A DNA stretch of 22,473 nucleotides, taken from the NCBI GenBank assembly GCA_016295225.1, contig JAEDLP010000013.1:1-22473 (forward strand). The letters are read 5' to 3'. The translations under genes were made by a program, and so were the position numbers. Every line of letters starts with the position of its first letter. The stretch's first letter is position 1. Under the pieces are notes generated by a model, which was not told the DNA's origin, searched no databases, and was given only the letters and a program-made list of their open reading frames with translations. This DNA comes from Oscillospiraceae bacterium. GTDB taxonomy: Bacteria; Bacillota; Clostridia; Oscillospirales; Oscillospiraceae. This document shows, piece by piece, positions 1-7,046 of this stretch.

Positions 1-1
1 C

Positions 2-220
2 TTCTTCAACAACTATCGTCCTCAGTTCTACTTCCGTACCACCGACGTTACCGGCGTCATCTCCCTGCCTGAAGGCGTTGAGATGTGCATGCCCGGCGAC
101 AACGTCGTGATGAACGTTGAGCTGATCACCCCCATCGCTATCGAAGTTGGTCTGCGTTTCGCTATCCGTGAGGGTGGCCGTACCGTTGGTTCCGGCGTCG
201 TTACCGCTATCGAGGAGTAA
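2..220 (+). CDS. tuf: Elongation factor Tu, C-terminal fragment (5' end outside window)
   Basis: EF-Tu is the GTPase that delivers aminoacyl-tRNA to the ribosomal A site. Only the last 72 codons are present, reading in frame from base 2 to a TAA at 218-220; the upstream part lies outside the window. The visible part is the domain-3 beta-barrel, recognisable from YRPQFYFRTTDVTG, the PGDNV turn, the ELITPIA strand and the ending RFAIREGGRTVGSGVV. Codon choice differs from the following genes: many cgt, gtt and atc codons, as expected for a very highly expressed gene. A strong terminator follows 27 bases after the stop, so tuf probably ends its operon here. Identification is secure; the only uncertainty is which tuf copy it is if there are two. 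Confidence 0.97.
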   Translation, partial: FFNNYRPQFYFRTTDVTGVISLPEGVEMCMPGDNVVMNVELITPIAIEVGLRFAIREGGRTVGSGVVTAIEE

Positions 221-247
221 TTCTCACCAAAGATCATTTGATCCCAT

Positions 248-279
248 ACAGGGCAGAGCTTCGGCTCTGCCCTGTTTTT
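248..279 (+). terminator. Rho-independent terminator of tuf
   Basis: A 12-bp perfect stem (248-259 with 264-275; arm ACAGGGCAGAGC) closes a stable TTCG tetraloop and runs directly into a T tract at 275-279. It ends 18 bases before the mscS start codon, so mscS must rely on read-through or on a promoter I cannot place. Confidence 0.95.
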
Positions 280-297
280 CAAAACAAGGAGAATGTT

Positions 298-1140
298 ATG
301 ACGGAGATTGATACCGAGAGCCTGAGCGAAAGCGTGGATCAGGGTTTAAAGGCTCTGTTCCGAGGAGGCTGGGAGGGGGCCCTGAAGACCGTTTTCTTTG
401 CCCTTCTTGTTCTGGTGATTTGTCTGATCGTCAAGCGGGTGGTCCTCCGGATTTTGGACCGGGGGCTGGACCGGGGACACGTGGACCGGAGTTTTCATGG
501 ATTTATCCGCTCCGGGTTGAACGTGGTCCTCTGGTTTATCACGATCATGATCGTGGCCGAGCTGCTGGGCATCAACGCCACCTCTCTGGTGGCCCTGGTG
601 AGTATCGCTGGATTGGCCATCTCCCTGTCCGTCCAGGATACCCTGGCCAACCTGGCCGGTGGGCTGACCATTCTGGCCACCCATCCCTTTAAGGTGGGCG
701 ATTACGTGGTGATCGGGTCTACCGCCGGTACCATTCGGGAGATCGGTATGGTATACACCAAGCTGACTACGCTGGATAATCGCCGCATTGTAGTGCCCAA
801 CAGCATCGTAGCCGACGCGGAGGTGACCAACTATACCACGGAGCCCCTGCGCCGGGTGGATCTGGTGATTTCCGCCTCCTATGAAGCGCCGGTGGAGCTG
901 GTGAAGAAAACCCTTCAGGGGATCATGGATTCCCACGAGAAGGTTCTCATGGACCCACCGCCCTTTGCGCGGCTGAACAACCACGGGGAGAGTTCCCTGG
1001 AGTATGCGGTCCGGGCCTGGTGCGAGAATGCCGACTACTGGGATGTGTACCACGATCTGTTGGAGCAGATCAAGGAGGCTTTCGACCGGGAAGGGATTTC
1101 CATTCCCTATCCTCAGATGGAAGTGTCCATCAAAAAGTGA
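298..1140 (+). CDS. mscS: MscS-family small-conductance mechanosensitive channel
   Basis: 280 residues, close to the E. coli MscS length (286). The channel opens under membrane tension to release solutes during hypo-osmotic shock and acts in the inner membrane. Predicted helices lie near residues 22-45, 65-85 and 97-127. The third is the pore-lining TM3, with the small-residue pattern AGLAISLSVQDTLANLAGG. It is followed by the cytoplasmic beta domain (PFKVGDYVVIG, then GTIREIGM and RRIVVPNSIV) and an alpha/beta C-terminal domain ending near PYPQMEV. The ATG at 298 is preceded by AAGGAG at 286-291; a longer in-frame reading from 238 would be translated through the tuf terminator and is rejected. 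The gene is monocistronic, with a hairpin just after the stop. It may be one of several MscS paralogues. Confidence 0.93.
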   Translation: MTEIDTESLSESVDQGLKALFRGGWEGALKTVFFALLVLVICLIVKRVVLRILDRGLDRGHVDRSFHGFIRSGLNVVLWFITIMIVAELLGINATSLVALVSIAGLAISLSVQDTLANLAGGLTILATHPFKVGDYVVIGSTAGTIREIGMVYTKLTTLDNRRIVVPNSIVADAEVTNYTTEPLRRVDLVISASYEAPVELVKKTLQGIMDSHEKVLMDPPPFARLNNHGESSLEYAVRAWCENADYWDVYHDLLEQIKEAFDREGISIPYPQMEVSIKK

Positions 1141-1142
1141 AG

Positions 1143-1176
1143 AGGGCCGCTGCATGGCGCAGCGGCCCTTTCTCTT
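1143..1176 (+). terminator. Terminator between mscS and the convergent DUF4830 gene
   Basis: An 11-bp GC-rich stem (1143-1153 with 1159-1169; arm AGGGCCGCTGC) with a 5-base loop, followed on the + strand by the T-rich run TTTCTCTT. It sits 2 bases after the mscS stop and just beyond the stop of the convergent minus-strand gene at 1175. It could therefore stop transcription from both sides, although the minus-strand T tract is weaker. Confidence 0.85.
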
Positions 1177-1675
1177 ATGATTGGGTGTTTTTTACCGGGT
1201 AGACGAGGCTTTGGGTGAAGCCGTCCCCTTGATTGCAGAAAACCTCACCGCCGATGACGGTTTTCTTATGGATCAGCAGGCTGACCCAGATGTTTTTCTG
1301 GAGACCGGGATAGTTTTTCACCTGGTAGGTGTACCGCTTGACGGTCTTCCCTGTGTAATTACGTAAGTCAAAGCCCATTTCGGCCTGGAGGGCTAAGTAA
1401 TCGTCATAGGAGGCGTCGAAGGTCTCCGGGATCAGGACGTCTTCCACCGCTGCGGGTTCCGTTCCTACGATCCATCCAAGGGATTGTAGATAGGCGATCC
1501 GGTCTTCGTTGGAGCGAACGCCGGTGGGGTCCGGCAGGGTTTCGGCAGGGGCTACGGCGGCCTGAATGTCCTGGGCCAGGAAGGTACCGGCGCCCACCAC
1601 GATCAGGGTCAGGGCCAACAAAAGGGCGCTGGCAGTCAGCCTGCCCCGGTGGACCTTTTTGGTGATGATGAACAT
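1175..1675 (-). CDS. DUF4830 domain-containing membrane-anchored protein
   Basis: 166 residues, function unknown. A basic N-terminus (KKVHRGR) is followed by one hydrophobic segment at about residues 14-36, so it is probably a signal anchor with the rest outside the membrane. The C-terminal part has the features I associate with DUF4830: RIAYLQSLGW, IPETFDASYDDY, LQAEMGFDL, then GKTVKRYTYQVKNYPG and a closing VIGG segment. The start codon (complement of 1673-1675) has GAGGAG about 10 bases upstream, which supports it. It is the only minus-strand gene I accept, transcribed convergently with mscS and divergently from the pseudouridine synthase. Family assignment is from remembered pattern. No catalytic residues are evident. 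Confidence 0.85.
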   Translation of the reverse strand: MFIITKKVHRGRLTASALLLALTLIVVGAGTFLAQDIQAAVAPAETLPDPTGVRSNEDRIAYLQSLGWIVGTEPAAVEDVLIPETFDASYDDYLALQAEMGFDLRNYTGKTVKRYTYQVKNYPGLQKNIWVSLLIHKKTVIGGEVFCNQGDGFTQSLVYPVKNTQS

Positions 1676-1771
1676 GGAATGCAGCTCCTCTCATACTCAT
1701 CGCCGTCGATCCTCCGGGGAGGGGCAGCGGCGGAAATCTTCTCCTTAGAGTATGTCCTCCTGAAAGGATTT

Positions 1772-1799
1772 ATGATAAGATAGATTGAAATCGCCGCAA
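1772..1799 (-). promoter_or_regulatory. Possible promoter for the DUF4830 gene
   Basis: On the minus strand, TTGCGG (complement of 1794-1799) and TATCAT (complement of 1772-1777) are 16 bases apart, in the 150-bp space between the two divergent genes. The -35 match is only partial and it would leave a leader of about 90 bases, so this is weak. No convincing + strand promoter for the pseudouridine synthase was found in the same gap. Confidence 0.28.
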
Positions 1800-1825
1800 G
1801 GGGAGAAGGAACGGAGGAGAACAGG

Positions 1826-2527
1826 ATGGAACGATTGGACAAGATTCTGGCAGCTACGGGCAAGTGGTCCCGAAAGGAGGCCAAGGCCCTCATCAAAAGC
1901 GGCCGGGTCAAGGTGGAAGGGAAGAATCCTGGCGGGCCGGAGGATAAGATTCCAGAGGGGGCCCTGGTCACGGTGGACGGACGCCCCATTCTCACGGAAA
2001 AATATGTTTACATTATGCTCCACAAGCCCGCGGGGGTGATTTCCTCCACGGAGGACCCCAGGGAGGAGACCGTGCTGAGCCTGCTGCCCAAGGAACTGCG
2101 GCGGATCGGCCTGTTTCCCGTGGGACGGCTGGACAAGGACACCGAAGGGCTGCTGCTACTGACCAACGACGGCTCCCTGGCCCATCAGCTTTTGGCCCCG
2201 GGGAAGCATGTGGACAAGGTATATTATGTAGAGGTGGACGGCGCTCTGGACCAGGAGGACGTCCAGGCATTTCAGTCAGGCATTACCCTGGGAGACGGCA
2301 CGGAGTGCCTCCCGGCGGAGTTGGAACTGCTGCCTCAGAGGGATCGTGGGTTGGTCACCCTGCGGGAGGGAAAGTACCATCAGGTCAAGAGAATGCTGGC
2401 CTCCCGGGGGAAACCTGTGGTGTATCTGAAACGCCTGTCCATGGGCCCGTTGGAGCTGGACCGGGCCCTTCCTGCGGGTCGGTGGCGGATGCTCACCCCG
2501 GAAGAAAAGGCTTTTTGGGGACGCTGA
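1826..2527 (+). CDS. rsuA: RsuA-type rRNA pseudouridine synthase
   Basis: 233 residues, matching the RsuA subfamily (E. coli RsuA, 231). The enzyme isomerises a uridine in ribosomal RNA to pseudouridine; for RsuA proper this is U516 of 16S rRNA. An S4 RNA-binding domain occupies residues 1-60 (MERLDKILA, then SRKEAKALIKSGRVKV). The catalytic domain has the signature GRLDKDTEGLLLLTNDG with catalytic Asp103, and the later motif KYHQVKRML. The ATG at 1826 has a GGAGGAG ribosome-binding site. The gene appears to stand alone, with the next gene driven by its own promoter. Which rRNA uridine is modified cannot be read from sequence; RluB is the main alternative, but RluB proteins are usually longer. 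Confidence 0.9.
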   Translation: MERLDKILAATGKWSRKEAKALIKSGRVKVEGKNPGGPEDKIPEGALVTVDGRPILTEKYVYIMLHKPAGVISSTEDPREETVLSLLPKELRRIGLFPVGRLDKDTEGLLLLTNDGSLAHQLLAPGKHVDKVYYVEVDGALDQEDVQAFQSGITLGDGTECLPAELELLPQRDRGLVTLREGKYHQVKRMLASRGKPVVYLKRLSMGPLELDRALPAGRWRMLTPEEKAFWGR

Positions 2528-2572
2528 AGGGAATGTTTTCGGCATTTTCCACAAAAATTCACGAAAACCCTA

Positions 2573-2601
2573 TTGAAATCCACTTGAGGAAACGGTATAA
2601 T
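2573..2601 (+). promoter_or_regulatory. Sigma-A-type promoter of the pucR-ftsEX operon
   Basis: TTGAAA (2573-2578) and a perfect TATAAT (2596-2601) are separated by 17 bases, the optimal spacing. The expected start near 2608 gives a leader of about 74 bases before the regulator gene at 2682. Confidence 0.85.
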
Positions 2602-2681
2602 GTAGCCTATCGAAAAATGCAGTTTCAACTATGATTGCTCAGGTTTTCTGGGTTTGAGAGAAAGATAGAGGAGGAAAAGAC

Positions 2682-3773
2682 ATGTCCAGCAGAGTTTTTC
2701 AAAGCATTGTGCTCCAAATGAAGGAGTGCACGGACCGAGTCATCGGCGTCGTGGACGACCAGGGGACCGTTGTGTCCTGTAATCAGCTGACCTGGATCGG
2801 AGAAAAGTGGGAAGGCGCCGCTTCCGCCCTAAATGTCAACGAGTCGCCTGCCATTATCTATGGAGATAAGACCTTCAAGCCCCTGTCCAGCCGCGGCTCC
2901 CACTTTGACTACGCGGCCTTCGTCCAGGGCAGCGACGAGCAGGCCAAGCTCATCTGCTCCATGGTCACCGTGGCGCTGAACAGCGCCAAGACCTATTACG
3001 AGGAAAAGCACGACAAGACGGCCTTCGTCAAGAGCATCATTTCCGACAACATCCTTCTGGGTGATATCTATGTCCGCGCGAAGGAGCTCCACTTTGCCTC
3101 CGAGGCCCAGCGGGCCGTCTTCCTGGTTCGTCAGGTGGGTTCTGCGGAGATCGCCGCTGTGGATGTGGTTCAGAACATGTTTTCCGACAGCCAGGAGGAT
3201 TTCGTGATCTCCATCAACGAAACCGACATCGCCGTGATCAAGATGCTCAGCGAGGGCGGGGACAGCAAGGAGATCTACAAAATTGCCAAGAGCATTGAGG
3301 ACAACCTGACCCAGACCCTGAAGATCAAGGTTACCATCGGCATCGGCACCGTGGTGGGTCATATCCGCGACCTGGCCAGAGCCTACAAGGAGGCTGGTGT
3401 GGCCATCGACGTGGGTAAGGTCTTTGAAAACGAAAAGACCATTATCAACTATGAAAACCTGGGCATCGGCCGCCTGATTTATCAGCTGCCTACCGTCATG
3501 TGCGGGATGTTCCTCCAGGAAGTCTTTAAGAAGAACCCCATTGACGCCCTGGACCAGGAGACCCTGTTCACCATCAACAAGTTCTTTGAGAATAACCTGA
3601 ACGTCTCCGAAACTGCACGTAAGCTTTTCGTCCACCGGAACACCCTGGTGTACCGTCTGGAGAAGATCAAGAAACTGACCGGTTTGGATCTGCGGGAGTT
3701 CGACGACGCCATCACCTTCAAGGTTGCTCTGATGGTCAAGAAGTATCTGGTGTCCCGGGGCATTGAGTCCTGA
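2682..3773 (+). CDS. PucR/CdaR-like transcriptional regulator
   Basis: 363 residues. The C-terminal 60 residues form the PucR-type helix-turn-helix (HTH_30 family): NKFFENNLNVSETARKLFVH, then RNTLVYRLEKIKKLTGLDLR. The middle (about residues 127-270) resembles the GGDEF-like domain of CdaR-family regulators. The first 110 residues (RVIGVVDDQGTVVSC) look like a PAS-type or sugar-diacid-recognition sensor fold, less certainly. Such proteins usually sense a small molecule and activate nearby operons. The ATG at 2682 follows AGAGGAGG. There is no terminator in the 44 bases before ftsE, so the regulator and ftsEX are probably co-transcribed. The ligand is unknown. A role in controlling ftsEX or acting on its own promoter is inference from position. 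Confidence 0.85.
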   Translation: MSSRVFQSIVLQMKECTDRVIGVVDDQGTVVSCNQLTWIGEKWEGAASALNVNESPAIIYGDKTFKPLSSRGSHFDYAAFVQGSDEQAKLICSMVTVALNSAKTYYEEKHDKTAFVKSIISDNILLGDIYVRAKELHFASEAQRAVFLVRQVGSAEIAAVDVVQNMFSDSQEDFVISINETDIAVIKMLSEGGDSKEIYKIAKSIEDNLTQTLKIKVTIGIGTVVGHIRDLARAYKEAGVAIDVGKVFENEKTIINYENLGIGRLIYQLPTVMCGMFLQEVFKKNPIDALDQETLFTINKFFENNLNVSETARKLFVHRNTLVYRLEKIKKLTGLDLREFDDAITFKVALMVKKYLVSRGIES

Positions 3774-3817
3774 GAACCCCAAGGAAAATCCTCCGGTATT
3801 GAGTGAGGAGTGTTACA

Positions 3818-4504
3818 TTGATTCGTCTGAAAGATATCTACAAAGAGTATGAGAACGGGACCAAGGCCCTGAAAGGGGTCAGCCTGCAGATTGACGACGG
3901 CGACTTCGTCTTTCTGGTTGGCCCTTCCGGCTCCGGGAAATCCACCATCATCAAGCTCATCACCGGTGAGATCCAGGCCACCGACGGCCGCCTGATGGTC
4001 AACGGCTTCAACATGAACGACATTACGGAGAAGCAGATTCCCCTCATGCGCCGGACCCTGGGCGTGGTCTTCCAGGACTTCCGTCTCATTGAGAAGAAGA
4101 CTGTCAGCGAGAACCTGGAGGTGGCCATGCGCGCCGTGGGCGCTACTACCCGGGAGATCCAGCGCCGCATCCCCTATGTCCTGGGGCTGGTTGGTCTGAG
4201 CGACAAAGCCAAACAGTATCCCACCCAGCTCTCCGGCGGCGAGCAGCAGCGTGTGGCCATCGCCCGGGCGCTGGCAAACAACCCCAGCGTCATCATCGCC
4301 GACGAGCCTACGGGCAATCTGGATCCCGCCCGCTCCCTGGAGATCATGTCCCTGCTGGAGAAGATCAACAACATGGGCACCACCATCCTGGTGGTCACCC
4401 ACGAACGGGAGCTGGTCAACCGCTTTGATAAACGCGTCATCGCCATCGAGAGCGGCAGAATCATCAGTGACGGCTCGGGAGGGTATTACGGCAATGTTCG
4501 CTAA
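3818..4504 (+). CDS. ftsE: Cell-division ABC transporter ATP-binding protein FtsE
   Basis: 228 residues, the usual FtsE length. FtsE is the cytoplasmic ATPase of the FtsEX complex, which does not obviously transport but uses ATP hydrolysis to activate peptidoglycan hydrolases at division or elongation sites. Walker A is GPSGSGKS at residues 35-42, the ABC signature LSGGEQQR at 138-145 and Walker B VIIADEP with Asp162 and Glu163, followed by the D-loop GNLD. The start is chosen as TTG at 3818, because GTGAGGAG lies 7 bases upstream and the protein then begins MIRLKDIYKEY. A GTG at 3803 would overlap that ribosome-binding site. The 3' end overlaps ftsX by 11 bases, indicating translational coupling. 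Confidence 0.96.
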   Translation: MIRLKDIYKEYENGTKALKGVSLQIDDGDFVFLVGPSGSGKSTIIKLITGEIQATDGRLMVNGFNMNDITEKQIPLMRRTLGVVFQDFRLIEKKTVSENLEVAMRAVGATTREIQRRIPYVLGLVGLSDKAKQYPTQLSGGEQQRVAIARALANNPSVIIADEPTGNLDPARSLEIMSLLEKINNMGTTILVVTHERELVNRFDKRVIAIESGRIISDGSGGYYGNVR

Positions 4505-5378
4505 TCTTTGGTATCATGTTAAGGAAGGCGTCCGCAGCATCTTCACCCACGGTCTCATGTCCTTTGCGTCCGTGTGTATGATCGTGGCCTGCCTTCTCAT
4601 TATGGGTTCCTTCTCTCTGGTGGCCGTGAACATCAACGGGATGCTTGGCCAGCTGGAGGATGAGAACGAATTCTTGGCCTATGTGGAGGAATCCCTGGAT
4701 AGCGGCCAGGCCATGAGCCTTCAGGCCAAGCTGTCGGAGATCCCTAATGTGGCCTCCGCCACCTACATCAGCAAGGAAGAGGCCTTGGAGGAATTCAAGG
4801 CCGAGCAGGGCTACTCGGAGATCTTCAGCGACATCCCCGCTGAGACCCTGCGGGACCGCTACAGCATCCATGTGGAGGACATCCAGCTGATGTCCGACAC
4901 GGTGGAAGAGGTGCGGGGCGTGGAAGGCATCGCTGAGGTCCGGGCGGCTATGGAGATTGCCGAGGGCTTTGTCATGCTGCGCAACGTGGCGTCCGCCATT
5001 GCCGTCATCCTGGTGGCTATGCTGGTGCTGATCTCCGTGTTTATCATTGCCAACACCATCAAGCTGGCAACCTTCACCCGGCGGGAGGAGATCGCCATTA
5101 TGAAGATGTGCGGCGCCACCAACTGGTTTATCCGCTGGCCCTTCCTGGTGGAGGGCATCCTCCTGGGCATCTGCGGCGGCCTGGTGGCCTATGTGGCCCA
5201 GTGGGGAGTGTACGGCCTCATTGGCAAGGCCATGGCAGAGAGCGGCATCCTGGATATTATTACCATGATCCCCTTCCAGGACCTCAACGCCATGCTTCTG
5301 ACGGTCTTCCTGCTGGTGGGCTTTGTCATTGGCGGCGGCGGTTCGGCCCTGGCGATCCGTAAGTTCCTGAAGGTATAA
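4494..5378 (+). CDS. ftsX: Cell-division ABC transporter permease FtsX
   Basis: 294 residues, the membrane partner of FtsE. Four predicted helices fit the FtsX topology: about 20-43, 167-192, 210-238 and 266-288. An extracellular domain of roughly 115 residues lies between the first two; in Firmicutes this domain contacts and activates a cell-wall hydrolase. The C-terminal half carries the FtsX-like sequence TFTRREEIAIMKMCGATNWF, the coupling region in this permease family. The ATG at 4494 lies inside the end of ftsE and is preceded by GGGAGGG. No hydrolase gene follows directly; the next gene is a 39-residue peptide. Confidence 0.95.
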   Translation: MFANLWYHVKEGVRSIFTHGLMSFASVCMIVACLLIMGSFSLVAVNINGMLGQLEDENEFLAYVEESLDSGQAMSLQAKLSEIPNVASATYISKEEALEEFKAEQGYSEIFSDIPAETLRDRYSIHVEDIQLMSDTVEEVRGVEGIAEVRAAMEIAEGFVMLRNVASAIAVILVAMLVLISVFIIANTIKLATFTRREEIAIMKMCGATNWFIRWPFLVEGILLGICGGLVAYVAQWGVYGLIGKAMAESGILDIITMIPFQDLNAMLLTVFLLVGFVIGGGGSALAIRKFLKV

Positions 5379-5390
5379 GAGGAGGAAGCC

Positions 5391-5510
5391 ATGAGCAAGA
5401 AGAAAGGTTGGGACGGGCAGAAGTTTCAGAAGCGGTTTGCGGCTGTGATTGCCGTGGTGCTGTGCCTGTCCCTGGTGCTCTCCCTGGTGGCCGGTCTGTT
5501 GGCATACTGA
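5391..5510 (+). CDS. 39-residue single-pass membrane peptide, unknown function
   Basis: Not a recognised family. The ATG at 5391 has an excellent AGAGGAGG ribosome-binding site and begins 12 bases after the ftsX stop, in the same operon and ahead of a strong terminator. The peptide has a charged N-terminus (MSKKKGWDGQKFQKRF) and one hydrophobic helix covering residues 17-38, then stops. By the positive-inside rule the N-terminus should be cytoplasmic. The layout (tiny gene, strong ribosome site, basic head, single helix) is typical of small regulatory subunits of membrane complexes, so an FtsEX accessory role is a reasonable guess. It resembles the DUF4044 class of short Firmicutes membrane proteins in layout only. 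Confidence 0.75.
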   Translation: MSKKKGWDGQKFQKRFAAVIAVVLCLSLVLSLVAGLLAY

Positions 5511-5537
5511 CCGGGGCGATCTCACAAAGAGAAACCC

Positions 5538-5571
5538 AAGAAGCGGCCGGCGTTGCAGGCCGCTTCTTTTT
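5538..5571 (+). terminator. Rho-independent terminator of the pucR-ftsEX operon
   Basis: An 11-bp stem (5538-5548 with 5558-5568; arm AAGAAGCGGCC) with a 9-base loop, running into TTTTT at 5567-5571. It separates ftsEX and the small peptide gene from ctpA. Confidence 0.93.
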
Positions 5572-5572
5572 G

Positions 5573-5601
5573 TTGTAAGACAGGCTGGGATGGAATATCC
5601 T
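5573..5601 (+). promoter_or_regulatory. Possible promoter of ctpA
   Basis: TTGTAA (5573-5578) and TATCCT (5596-5601) are spaced by 17 bases directly after the ftsEX terminator and 61 bases before ctpA. Both boxes deviate from consensus, but the spacing and position support a separate ctpA transcript. Confidence 0.45.
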
Positions 5602-5661
5602 GAACTGCGCCCCCTATGTGGCTCCCGTCAGCCGCATATTCCCGGAAGGAGGGAATCCTGC

Positions 5662-6852
5662 ATGGATATGGAAAGCAAGAATCCGAAAAAAATGATTTCC
5701 CGTACGAAGGCCGTCACGGCCTGTATCCTCTGTCTGCTCCTTGGCGGCGTTGCGGCCTTTGGCGGGGTGTGGGCGGCCCTGGGGAGCGATGGCATCACCC
5801 TTTTGCAGGCCAACCGGCTCATTACGGAGAAGTTTGTGGGAGACTACGACGAGACCGCCCACCGGGAGGCCACGCTGGAGGCCATGGTGGACTCCCTGGG
5901 TGACCGGTGGTCTTACTATCTGACCCCCCAGGAGTACCAGCAGGTTCAGGACACCCGGAGCAATTCCTACGTGGGCATCGGTATCACAGTGAGCCGGGAT
6001 GAGCCCGACGGGCTGCTGATCCTGTCGGTCACCCAGGGCGGACCTGCCCAGGAGGTCGGACTGACGGCCGGAGAGATTATCCGGGCAGTGGACGGGACTC
6101 CGGTTACCGAGGAGACCAGAGAGGACTGTGTCTCTGCCATCAAGGGAGCCGAAGGCACTTCAGTCCGGTTGGAGGTGGAGGGGACCGACGGCCTTTGCCG
6201 CACCGTGGAGGTAGAGCGACGGACTGTCCGTGGTATCACTGCTACCTGGAAGATGGTGGCGGGAAACGTGGGCCTTATCACCATCCAGAATTTCTATTCC
6301 GGCACTGCCGACCTGGTCCGCCAGGGTGTGGAGGAGCTCACCGCCCAGGGGGCCAAAGCCCTGGTGCTGGATGTGCGCAACAATCCCGGCGGCTACGTGA
6401 CAGAACTCACGGAAATCCTGGATTTACTGCTGCCGGAAGGGGATATCTTTATCAGCCGCAGCTACGACGGCAAGGAGAAGGTCTACACCTCTGACGCGGC
6501 CTGCGTGGATCTGCCTCTGGCGGTGCTGGTGAACGGGGACAGCTACAGCGCGGCGGAATTTCTGGCGGCCCAGCTCCGGGAGTCTGCCGGGGCTGTGGTG
6601 GCGGGAACCCGCACCTGCGGCAAGGGGTATTCCCAAATGCTCTATCGGCTCTATGACGGCAGCGCCATCGGCCTGTCCACCGCCCGGTACTACACCGGCA
6701 GCGGAGAATCCCTCATCGGCGTTGGCTTGGAGCCCGACCCGGCAGTGGAACTTACTGAGGAAGCCAAAGCCAGGCTCCTGGTGGGAGAGCTTCCCTATGA
6801 AGAGGATCTCCAGCTCCAGGCGGCCATCAAGGCTCTGGACCTGAGGGAATGA
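5662..6852 (+). CDS. ctpA: CtpA-type S41 carboxyl-terminal processing protease
   Basis: 396 residues. S41 proteases cleave proteins outside the membrane near their C-termini, often controlling cell-wall hydrolases or sporulation signalling. Residues 15-37 form a signal anchor. The N-terminal segment LQANRLITEKFVG and the motif DRWSYYL are typical, followed by a PDZ domain (about 105-185: YVGIGITV, GPAQEVGLTAGEII, VDGTPV). The protease domain has the dyad Ser296 (in SYSAAEF) and Lys321 (in CGKGYSQ), 25 residues apart as in the family. The fragment DVRNNPGGYV is also diagnostic. The ATG at 5662 follows GGAAGGAGGG with proper spacing; the reading frame is open further upstream, but that would cross the terminator. 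There is no C-terminal peptidoglycan-binding domain. Confidence 0.94.
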   Translation: MDMESKNPKKMISRTKAVTACILCLLLGGVAAFGGVWAALGSDGITLLQANRLITEKFVGDYDETAHREATLEAMVDSLGDRWSYYLTPQEYQQVQDTRSNSYVGIGITVSRDEPDGLLILSVTQGGPAQEVGLTAGEIIRAVDGTPVTEETREDCVSAIKGAEGTSVRLEVEGTDGLCRTVEVERRTVRGITATWKMVAGNVGLITIQNFYSGTADLVRQGVEELTAQGAKALVLDVRNNPGGYVTELTEILDLLLPEGDIFISRSYDGKEKVYTSDAACVDLPLAVLVNGDSYSAAEFLAAQLRESAGAVVAGTRTCGKGYSQMLYRLYDGSAIGLSTARYYTGSGESLIGVGLEPDPAVELTEEAKARLLVGELPYEEDLQLQAAIKALDLRE

Positions 6853-6903
6853 CCCGCCGGCCTGTCTTGGGACGGACTGTCGACTATAACTGACGGTATC
6901 CCC

Positions 6904-6932
6904 TTGACAGACCGGAACAAACTACCTATAAT
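6904..6932 (+). promoter_or_regulatory. Consensus sigma-A promoter of greA-lysS
   Basis: Perfect TTGACA (6904-6909) and perfect TATAAT (6927-6932) with a 17-base spacer (6910-6926). Transcription would start near 6939, leaving an AT-rich leader of about 108 bases before greA. The spacer is strikingly similar to that of the acpP promoter at 18024-18052. Confidence 0.93.
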
Positions 6933-7046
6933 ACTTAAACATATAAACTGGTTTTTATATTATAATGTATCGTTATGTCCATTTAGAAGGGGACAGCATG
7001 ATACTGTGCATTATCGAATCATCAGAAAGATCGAGGTATATGACCC

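Noticed and set aside
238..297. N-terminal extension of mscS
   Set aside because: It would be translated from the tuf terminator hairpin and lacks a ribosome site; the ATG at 298 has AAGGAG.
4251..4493. N-terminal extension of ftsX inside ftsE
   Set aside because: The translation is Pro/Ser/Trp-rich shadow sequence; FtsX homology and ribosome-binding site begin at 4494.
5449..5661. N-terminal extension of ctpA
   Set aside because: It overlaps the small peptide gene in another frame and crosses the terminator at 5538-5571. The start at 5662 has a clear ribosome site and gives a normal signal anchor.
6961..6966. Second TATAAT in the greA leader as another promoter
   Set aside because: No acceptable -35 box at 16-18 bases upstream and no TGn extension; the leader is simply AT-rich.
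6933..7046. T-box or riboswitch in the greA-lysS leader
   Set aside because: No T-box TGGN consensus, specifier loop or long stem was found in the roughly 108-base leader.
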